A DNA stretch of 64,000 nt. Source: Stackebrandtia albiflava. GTDB taxonomy: Bacteria; Actinomycetota; Actinomycetes; Mycobacteriales; Micromonosporaceae. Each line of letters starts with the position of its first letter. Within the stretch, counting starts at the first letter, position 1. The translations under genes and the position numbers were made by a program. Under the pieces are notes generated by a model. It had not been told where the DNA came from, ran no database searches, and saw only the letters and a program-made list of their open reading frames with translations. Below, one piece after another: positions 26,776 to 33,417 of the stretch. The stretch spans positions 1-64,000 of the forward strand of contig NZ_VLLL01000010.1 of NCBI RefSeq assembly GCF_007994225.1, read 5' to 3'.

Positions 26776-27431
26776 CGGTGCGTCCGCCGTCTCACCATGG
26801 CGACCCGCGGCGGTGCGCCGTCCCGCGCCGCGTCCGGCGGCACCAGGTGGCCCACCGGTTCGTCGTCGCCCACCGTGATGCGCATGCCCTCGGTCGCCGG
26901 AGGTCCGGCGGCGACCCGGCGCGCGGCGTCCAGCGGCGACGACACCACCACGTCCAGGGAGGGTTTCAGCTCCCCGCCGAGCGCGGTCCAGACGTCGGCG
27001 AACGACCTGTCCTGCGGCGGCGGCAACGCCACACTCAACGGCACCGGTAGCCCCAGGGCCGCAAGCGATCCGGTGAGCATGGCGGGTGGCAGCGCCTCGT
27101 GCCGGATGATGCCGGTCAACAGGTTCGACAGCAGCCGGTGCTCGTCCTCGGGGCGCTGCGTCCACGCCGTCAACAGGTACGACAGCTTCACGTGGCGGGG
27201 CGGCGCGTACCTGGCGGTGACGGCGCCCTCGGCGTCGTAGGCGTTGACCAGGCCGCGTTGCCGCCGTTGCATGTCCTCGCGGATGTCGTACAGGTACAGG
27301 TTCACCGTCGGGGCGTTGCGGCGCGCCGCCCAGTCCTTCGTGGGCGCCTCGAAGGAGACCTCGACGGCCGGTTCGCCCAACGCCTCGTCGCGCACCAGGC
27401 GCCGCAGCGCCTCGTCGACCTCGTGGATCAT
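26772..27431 (-). CDS. DUF4255 protein, tail terminator (Afp16-like)
   Basis: This 219-residue protein has MIHEVDEALRRLVRDEAL, NAPTVNLYLYDIREDMQRR and VKLSYLLTAWTQRPEDEHRLLS, the DUF4255 signature. The Afp16-type protein caps the top of the tube and sheath and sets the end of polymerisation. The Ala/Pro/Arg-rich tail after residue 190 is poorly conserved. Its ATG shares one base with the LuxR gene stop. Confidence 0.9.
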   Translation of the reverse strand: MIHEVDEALRRLVRDEALGEPAVEVSFEAPTKDWAARRNAPTVNLYLYDIREDMQRRQRGLVNAYDAEGAVTARYAPPRHVKLSYLLTAWTQRPEDEHRLLSNLLTGIIRHEALPPAMLTGSLAALGLPVPLSVALPPPQDRSFADVWTALGGELKPSLDVVVSSPLDAARRVAAGPPATEGMRITVGDDEPVGHLVPPDAARDGAPPRVAMVRRRTHR

Positions 27432-28054
27432 CAGATCAGCCCGTTCCGCAGCGCGTAGGCCACCGCGTGCGCCCGGTTGCGCAGTTGCAGGCGAGAGGTC
27501 ACGTCGTGGAGGACGTTCTTGATCGTCCGTTCCGAGTAGGCGAGTTTGCGGGCGATCTCGGCGGTGTCGAAGCCCTCCGCGACCAGTTTGAGGACCTCCA
27601 CCTCACGGTCGGCGAGACCGGAGAACCCCAGGCCGCGCGGGGCCAGCACCTGACGCTGCAACCTGCCGATCTGGCTCAGCAGCCGCCCCAACAGGTCCGG
27701 TGGTACGGTCCCCTCCCCGTTGGCGGCGGCGGAGATGACCGACACCAGCCGATCGGCGGTCGCCTCACCGCGACGCACCACACCAGACACACCGACCTCC
27801 ATGATGGTCGCCAGGTCGGAGTCGTCGATCCTGCCCGCGACCATCACCAGGTGCGGTATCCCGCCGCAGCGGAGGGCGCGCAACGCCTGGACCGCCATGG
27901 CGTCGACGGTGTCGCTGACCACCAGGGCCACCGCCGCCTGGTCGCGGGCGTCGGGTTCCAGCACCAGCACCTCGGGGCGGGGCCGGAGCTGGCTCGCCAG
28001 TCCGGCGTGACAGATCGGGTCGTGGGCGTGCAGGTACACCGGAATGCGGTTCAT
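27431..28054 (-). CDS. LuxR-family regulator with degenerate receiver, first gene of the eCIS operon
   Basis: This 207-residue protein has an N-terminal receiver-like domain (about 5-125) and a C-terminal LuxR helix-turn-helix (about 145-205: LADREVEVLKLVAEGFDTAEIARKLAYSERTIKNVLHDV). The receiver lacks a clear phosphoacceptor pocket: the expected acidic cluster at the N-terminus is HAHD, and the strand 3 region reads VALVVSDTVDA, so phosphorylation is doubtful. Actinobacterial eCIS operons often begin with such a regulator. The gene lies about 130 bases downstream of a predicted promoter with SARP-type repeats. Confidence 0.88.
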   Translation of the reverse strand: MNRIPVYLHAHDPICHAGLASQLRPRPEVLVLEPDARDQAAVALVVSDTVDAMAVQALRALRCGGIPHLVMVAGRIDDSDLATIMEVGVSGVVRRGEATADRLVSVISAAANGEGTVPPDLLGRLLSQIGRLQRQVLAPRGLGFSGLADREVEVLKLVAEGFDTAEIARKLAYSERTIKNVLHDVTSRLQLRNRAHAVAYALRNGLI

Positions 28055-28183
28055 CTCGTCTCCCCAGGGCGGCCGTGTGGCGGGTCGGGCGGCGCCGCCC
28101 CACCGGCGGCGTGGGCGGCGAAACCGGGCCCCCCGTTGCCTTCACGGTCGAGGTGGACCGGTCCGCCGCCAGCATCGCGGTCG

Positions 28184-28225
28184 AGAACATCCCGGCAGTC
28201 AACGCCGAGTCAACCCGCAGTCAAC
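28184..28225 (-). promoter_or_regulatory. Three SARP-type heptamer direct repeats and -10 box of the eCIS operon
   Basis: On the minus strand GTTGACT occurs at 28225-28219, 28214-28208 and 28203-28197, each separated by 4 bases, giving an exact 11-bp period. A -10-like TGTTCT (28189-28184) starts 7 bases after the last repeat. SARP activators are known to bind heptamer direct repeats at 11-bp (one helical turn) period whose last copy takes the place of the -35 box, close to this distance from the -10. The rest of 28055-28466 shows no gene. Confidence 0.7.
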
Positions 28226-28466
28226 GGGACGGTCCGTCACACTCCGAACGGCCGGTCTCACCGGCCGCTCATCCTCCGTTCGGACGCGATCCCGGAGGCG
28301 AACGGTTCAGACCTCTCGGATCTCTTTACCGTCCGGCTCGGAACGCTCAGGCGGCGACCGGCGGCGTCGCCGGGCTTCCCGCGCACCACACCGGTACGCA
28401 CAAGACCCTTGTCGTTCATCCACCCGATACGCCCTCCCGGATGAGACGCCGATGATTCGGGAGCTC

Positions 28467-30629
28467 TCAATCCCGGCCGAGGACCGGTGGCTCCTGGTTT
28501 CCGGGCTGTACGAGGTATCCGGTGGTGACCGGTCCGAACAGGTCGCCGCTCACCGGTGCGGCCGTGAGCGTCCGGGTCCCGAGCCGGTCCCGGTAGAAGA
28601 CCAGCAGCGGCAGCCGGAACGTCCCGTCGGCGCCGACCGTCACCGTGGAGGCCGCCGCCGGTATGCCCCGGTCCCAGGTCAACCGCACCTCCACGCCCGG
28701 TGGGAAGTCGGTCCCCGTCGCCGTGGTGACCCTTCCGGGCGGCCCGACGGCGGGGTTGACCCGCAGCACCGGCTGCTTCACCGTGACCACCGCGGTGGCG
28801 GTGTCGGCGATCGACAACGGGCCGGCCGGACCGGTGGAGGGGTCGTCGGCCGGCACCGGGGAGGATGGATCGGTGGAGGGGGTGTCGGTCGGCACCGGGG
28901 CGGGTGGATCGGTGGCCACCGTCGCGGTGGCGGTCTCGCGGTAGGCGTGCGACGTGGCCAGGGTGAGACGCACGACCGTCTGCCCGCCGCCGGGGATGTC
29001 GGCGAGCACGCACCCGGTGGGTTCCAGGCAGTCGCCGGGTTCGGTGACCGCGCCGGCCCGCAACGCCTCCGGCAGTGTCAAGGTCAGGACGACACCAGAC
29101 GCGACCCGTGCGGAACCGTTGCGCACCACCACGTCGAGCACCACGTCCGGACCGCCCACATAGGCGGTCGTCGTCTCGGGGGCGATCGCCACCGCGACGT
29201 CGGTGGTGTCGTGGACCTCGATCGCGGCGACGGCGGTGTTGTCCTCGACGTCGGTGTCGGTGGTGAACGACCACACCTCCGCCGTGATCTTCCCGGCGCC
29301 CGGTGCGACGGCCGTGACGTCGACCTCCAGGATCCACTCGGCCCCCGGCGGCAGCGGTTCGCCCTGGCACTCGGTCCCCTCCGGAGTGCAACCGCCGGTC
29401 GGTGTCTTGACCTCGGTTATCGCGACCTGTTCCCCGACCGACAGGTCGAGCATCGGCACCGCCGTCACCACCCCCTCGTTGACCACGGTGACCAGCACCG
29501 TGGCGGACTCCCCGAACGCCAGTTCGGGTGGCGCGGTGACGGTCACTGCGAGGTCGGCGAACGGCTGCCAGGTCGGCTCGACCGCCAGGCCCGACGACAC
29601 CAGCCGGGCCCGGGACACCTCGCCGGGCGGTGGATTCGGGTACACCCAGATCCCCGACGCGTCGGCGGCGTCGGACAGTCCGTGGAACGCGACGGCGGTG
29701 CCGTCGGGCGACCAGGCGGGCCGGCCCACGTCGTTCCAGGTCCCCGCCAGCGGCACCGGTGTCGACTCCGAGGTGTCGAGTGTCAGCAGCCGCAGCGACT
29801 CGCCGTCGCGGGCGTACAGCAACGCGTTCGGGTCCACGGGGGACCATGCGGGGGCACGGTCGTCCACCGGGAAGCACATTTCCCCGTTGCACTCGTTGAA
29901 GCTGAGCTGCGTCACCGGTTCGTCGCCGGTGAAGGGGAACCCGAAGTCGACGGCGTAGACGTGGCTCGACTCGGGGTCGGCCAGTGGCGCGAACCCGATG
30001 ACGATCTCCTGCACCCGCGCCAACTCGCGCACGAAGGCGATGCGGGTCCCGTCGGGTGAGAACGTCGGCTCCGTGTCGTACGTGTAGTAGTCGGTCTCGT
30101 CCACGGTCTGGGGGAACGGCCCGTAACCGGTGTACTCGCCGGACTCCAGATCGACGACCATGATGGACGACACGTCCGCCCACCGGTCGGGTTCCACGGT
30201 GATCCGTTCTTGGAAGCTGACCGCCACGTACCGGCCGTCCGGGGAGAACACCGGGTCCCGGTAATGCTGGTTGTATCCGGGTGCGGGCAGCGGAAGGTCC
30301 GCGACCACACCGGGATCGGAGACGTCGGCGACGCTCACCGTCGTCGACGTCCCGGTCCGTCGCGTGTACGCCAGCCGGGTCCCGTCGGGCGAGAACGCCG
30401 GCCGGCCGAGGGCCGCCTCCGGTTCGTCCCGGAACAACGCGTCCCCGGTGCCGTCGGTGCGGATGGTCCGTATGTCGGCGGCACCCCCGGCGACGGCGTA
30501 GCCCAGCAGCCCCGGAGCCGCGACCAGCGGCACCGGGTCGGCGTGTGTGGGGATGCTCGACACCAGCAGCGTCGACACCATGACCAGCACCGCCGCCACT
30601 GCGGTGGCGGAGTAGAGCCGTCGTGGCAC
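28467..30629 (-). CDS. Secreted beta-propeller (PD40) protein with CARDB/DUF11-like and C-terminal Ig-like domains
   Basis: This 720-residue protein starts at GTG 30629 with GGAAAGGA upstream. A signal peptide or N-terminal anchor (LYSATAVAAVLVMVSTLLVSSIPTHAD) leads into a propeller of PD40/TolB-type blades: FSPDGTRLAYTRR, FSPDGRYVAVSF, FSPDGTRIAFVR, WSPVDPNALLY and WSPDGTAVAFHG (to about residue 340). Two CARDB or DUF11-like beta domains follow (DLAVTVTAPPELAFGESATVLVT; DVAVAIAPETTTAYVG). A final domain begins NPAVGPPGRVTTATGTDFPPG. No enzymatic residues are evident. It is divergent from the next gene and 413 bases upstream of the eCIS operon start. An accessory or binding role for the injection system is inference from location only. 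Confidence 0.78.
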   Translation of the reverse strand: MPRRLYSATAVAAVLVMVSTLLVSSIPTHADPVPLVAAPGLLGYAVAGGAADIRTIRTDGTGDALFRDEPEAALGRPAFSPDGTRLAYTRRTGTSTTVSVADVSDPGVVADLPLPAPGYNQHYRDPVFSPDGRYVAVSFQERITVEPDRWADVSSIMVVDLESGEYTGYGPFPQTVDETDYYTYDTEPTFSPDGTRIAFVRELARVQEIVIGFAPLADPESSHVYAVDFGFPFTGDEPVTQLSFNECNGEMCFPVDDRAPAWSPVDPNALLYARDGESLRLLTLDTSESTPVPLAGTWNDVGRPAWSPDGTAVAFHGLSDAADASGIWVYPNPPPGEVSRARLVSSGLAVEPTWQPFADLAVTVTAPPELAFGESATVLVTVVNEGVVTAVPMLDLSVGEQVAITEVKTPTGGCTPEGTECQGEPLPPGAEWILEVDVTAVAPGAGKITAEVWSFTTDTDVEDNTAVAAIEVHDTTDVAVAIAPETTTAYVGGPDVVLDVVVRNGSARVASGVVLTLTLPEALRAGAVTEPGDCLEPTGCVLADIPGGGQTVVRLTLATSHAYRETATATVATDPPAPVPTDTPSTDPSSPVPADDPSTGPAGPLSIADTATAVVTVKQPVLRVNPAVGPPGRVTTATGTDFPPGVEVRLTWDRGIPAAASTVTVGADGTFRLPLLVFYRDRLGTRTLTAAPVSGDLFGPVTTGYLVQPGNQEPPVLGRD

Positions 30630-30785
30630 AGCACGTCCTTTCCCCGGTGGGCACTACGCTCGACTGTCACCCCGCCGCCGGCCCATCACCAGCGAACCCG
30701 GGAATCCGGCGGGGCATCAACCGGTGCCTGAAAGGCTTCCCGCGCTCCCCGTGTCCTTTCCGCCGCCGGCCTTAACTTCGGTGCC

Positions 30786-32069
30786 ATGACCCATGCCATG
30801 CTCGGACGGCCCCTCGTCCACGCCGTACCGGGGGAGACGGCCGACACCACGTTGTCGCTGCGCAACACGACCGACGTCGTGGACACCTACCGGCTCTCCG
30901 TCGTGGGAGCGGCGGCCGGCTGGACGACGGTGGAACCCGCCGAGGTCTCGCTCTACCCCGGCGCGGAAGCCGAAATCCTGGTCACCTTCGGCCCGCCCCG
31001 TTCCTCGGAGGTGCCCGCGGGTGAACACGGCTACGCCGTCCGCGTCATGCCGCAGGAACGCCCCGACTCCGCGGTCGCCGTCGAGGGCCGCGTCGACGTC
31101 GCACCGTTCACGCGGACCACGGCCGACGTGGTGCCACGCACCTCGCACGCGGTGCGCACCGGTCGCCACGAGATCGCCGTCGACAACCGGGGGAACGTGC
31201 CGGTGGAGGTCGAGGTCTCCGGAAGCGACCCCGACGACCGCCTGGACTGCGACGCCAGGCCCGACACCCACGTGATCCCGCCCGGCCAGGCCGTCTTCAC
31301 CCGCCTCCACGTGCGGGCGCGGAAACGACTGTGGCGGGGCCGGCCGGTCACCCACCCGTTCACGGCCGTCGTGACGGCACCCGATCCGGTGGGCGGGGAA
31401 CCCGACCGGATACCCCTCGACGGTGCGCTCGTGCAGCGGCCGTTGATCCCCCGGAACGCGCCGCGCTGGCTGGCCGCGTTGCTGGCGCTCGCGGTGGCCC
31501 TGGTCGCCGTGTGGTTCCTCCTCCTGAAACCCGCCGTGGAGACCGCCGCCACCGAGGCCGTCGAGTCACCCATGCAGGAGTTGGCCGAGGAGATGGAGGC
31601 CGTGGGGGACAAGGCCGACGACGCCAAGACCGCCGCCGAGGAGGCGGAGGCCGCCGTCGAGGGCACCGAGGGTGAGGAGGAGCCCGCCGCCCCCGAGACG
31701 GTGGAGACCCCCGTGACGGTCAGGCTGGAGACCACCGTCCCCGACAACGGCACCGGCACCGCCACGCACACCGTCCCCGCCGAGACCGTCCTCGCCGTCA
31801 CCGACCTGTTCCTGGAGAACCCGCAGGGCGACGCCGGGAAGTTGGAGGTACTGATCGGCGGGAAGGTGTGGCGGACCTTCGCCCTCGCCAACTTCCGTGA
31901 CCTCGACTTCCACCACGTGACGCCGATCGAGGTGCCCGCGGGGCAGCCGGTCCAACTCCGGGTGACCTGTGAGACGCCCGGAGACCGGCTCGCGGGCGTC
32001 CCCGCCGACCGGTGCTTCACCGCCATCGCGCTCAGCGGCGTCAACCGGACCCGGACGGACGAGGAATGA
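30786..32069 (+). CDS. Single-pass membrane protein with NEW3/COG1470-type Ig-like domains
   Basis: This 427-residue protein has no signal peptide. Residues 5-210 form two Ig-like units (VPGETADTTLSLRNTTDVVDTYRLSV; GRHEIAVDNRGNVPVEVEVSG), predicted cytoplasmic. One membrane span (WLAALLALAVALVAVWFLLL, about 224-243) leads to an acidic heptad-like coil (about 250-295) and a C-terminal beta domain that would be outside. A -10 box TAACTT lies 7 bases before the ATG, suggesting a leaderless mRNA. The next gene has the same one-span plan, so the pair probably forms a membrane complex. Confidence 0.72.
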   Translation: MTHAMLGRPLVHAVPGETADTTLSLRNTTDVVDTYRLSVVGAAAGWTTVEPAEVSLYPGAEAEILVTFGPPRSSEVPAGEHGYAVRVMPQERPDSAVAVEGRVDVAPFTRTTADVVPRTSHAVRTGRHEIAVDNRGNVPVEVEVSGSDPDDRLDCDARPDTHVIPPGQAVFTRLHVRARKRLWRGRPVTHPFTAVVTAPDPVGGEPDRIPLDGALVQRPLIPRNAPRWLAALLALAVALVAVWFLLLKPAVETAATEAVESPMQELAEEMEAVGDKADDAKTAAEEAEAAVEGTEGEEEPAAPETVETPVTVRLETTVPDNGTGTATHTVPAETVLAVTDLFLENPQGDAGKLEVLIGGKVWRTFALANFRDLDFHHVTPIEVPAGQPVQLRVTCETPGDRLAGVPADRCFTAIALSGVNRTRTDEE

Positions 32070-32083
32070 GACGAGAGGCCGCC

Positions 32084-33082
32084 ATGCTGTGTGAACGCTG
32101 CGGAACCCGGGCGAACGCCGACGAGCAGTTCTGCGGGGACTGCGGTGAGTACCTCGACTGGGACGCCGCCCGCGCCGATGAGCCGGCGCCCCCCGAACCG
32201 TCGGAGCCACCCGCCGCCGAGGAGGCCGCGGATCCGGAGCAGCCGGGACCGGTCGCGGTGCAGCCGGCTCCGGTGAAACCCGGGGAGGCGGTGAACCGTC
32301 CGACGTCGCCGGCGCCGGCCGCGTCGCGTCCGGAGGAGACCGGCGCCTCGTGCCGTTCCTGCGGAACCGGCAACGCCACGCATCGGCGGTACTGCCGTCG
32401 CTGCGGCACGGAACTGACGGCCCCCGCCGAACCCGAACGCACCACCTGGTGGGGGCGGCTGCTGGCCTGGTGGCGTGCCCGGCGGACCCACCCGGCGGGG
32501 CACCGCCGCAGGTTGACCCCCCGGCGGTGGGGCCGCGTGGTGGTCGTGACGTTGCTGATCGCCGCCGTCGTCGGCGTCATCGCGGCGTTCCCCGGCCGCC
32601 CGGTGGTCGACTGGGCGGTGAACTCGGTCATGGACCGGTTCTCCGACCGGGCGCCCGTCGTCCCCGTCGAGGTGACCGCGTCCAGTGTGGTCGGTGGCTT
32701 CGGGGCGGACGACGCCTTCGACGGCGTGTCCAACGAGTACTGGGCGCCGGATCCGGCGTCGGACGGCGTCGGGGAGTGGATCGAGGCACGGTTCGCCGAG
32801 CCGGTGCGGCTGGTCGACGTGTTGGTGTCGTCGGGGGCGTCCCGGGTGCAGGAGGACTTCCTCGGCCAGGCCCGGCCGGCCGGCCTGGAGATCACCTTCA
32901 CCGACGTCGAGGGCGAGACCACGGTGGCGGAGGTGTCGTTGCAGGATTCCGCCGAGCCCCAGAAGTTCGGCTTCGGCGTGTCCGACGTGGTGTCGGTGCG
33001 GTTCACCATCACGTCGATGTACGGCCATGAACCTGGCAGGCACGTCGCGGTGGGTGAGGTGGAGTTCTTCACGCGAGCGTAG
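32084..33082 (+). CDS. Double zinc-ribbon membrane protein with C-terminal discoidin-like domain
   Basis: This 332-residue protein has zinc ribbons at the N-terminus (CERCGTRANADEQFCGDCG) and about residues 89-107 (CRSCGTGNATHRRYCRRCG). A single span follows (VVVVTLLIAAVVGVIAAF, about 152-170). An extracellular F5/8-type C-terminal domain (DDAFDGVSNEYWAP, EWIEARFAEPVRLVDVLVSSGA, ending VAVGEVEFFTR) resembles the glycan-binding domains annotated near NADase effectors. ATG 32084 has GAGAGG 5 bases upstream; ATG 32066 overlapping the previous stop is an alternative. The 3' end of the gene is formed by the first copy of a 35-bp tandem repeat. Confidence 0.78.
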   Translation: MLCERCGTRANADEQFCGDCGEYLDWDAARADEPAPPEPSEPPAAEEAADPEQPGPVAVQPAPVKPGEAVNRPTSPAPAASRPEETGASCRSCGTGNATHRRYCRRCGTELTAPAEPERTTWWGRLLAWWRARRTHPAGHRRRLTPRRWGRVVVVTLLIAAVVGVIAAFPGRPVVDWAVNSVMDRFSDRAPVVPVEVTASSVVGGFGADDAFDGVSNEYWAPDPASDGVGEWIEARFAEPVRLVDVLVSSGASRVQEDFLGQARPAGLEITFTDVEGETTVAEVSLQDSAEPQKFGFGVSDVVSVRFTITSMYGHEPGRHVAVGEVEFFTRA

Positions 33083-33201
33083 CGAGGGTGAAGCGGAGGT
33101 GTGGCACGCGAGCGTAGCGAGGGTGAAGCGGAGGTGTGGCACGCGAGCATGGCGGGCGTGAAGCGGAGGTGTGGCACGCGAGCATGGCGGGCGTGAAGCG
33201 G
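33071..33201. repeat. 35-bp tandem repeat, about 3.7 copies
   Basis: Copies lie at 33071-33105, 33106-33140, 33141-33175 and a partial 33176-33201. The first two are identical; the last two share the change from GCGTAGCGAGGG to GCATGGCGGGCG. Copy 1 supplies the final codons and TAG stop of the zinc-ribbon gene. It shows direct-repeat expansion at a gene end; function, if any, is unknown. Confidence 0.9.
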
Positions 33202-33293
33202 CCCTCGCCGCGTCTCCGGTCGCACCGGAACTCCGAGCCGGCGGGGGCGATGCGCGATTCGTTCGGGAATTCGAATGGGCGACTCGCCCGGTT

Positions 33294-33322
33294 TTGCATT
33301 CGCCCTATTCGGGGGCTAGATT
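33294..33322 (+). promoter_or_regulatory. Sigma-70-type promoter of the HelR-like gene
   Basis: TTGCAT (33294-33299), 17-base spacer, TAGATT (33317-33322), in an AT-rich island, about 95 bases before the ATG at 33418. I looked for the inverted-repeat rifampicin-associated element reported for some HelR genes and did not find it. The remainder of 33202-33417 contains no gene. Confidence 0.55.
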
Positions 33323-33417
33323 GAACAGTTCGCGTCAGCGCGAACATGGAGCGCTGCGCCATTACCGCGAGTATGGGATAACGGTGAGAGAATGCCGTTC
33401 CCGGTTCATTCTAGCAG

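Noticed and set aside
33202-33417. Rifampicin-associated element upstream of the HelR-like gene
   Set aside because: No matching inverted repeat was found, only a sigma-70-type promoter.
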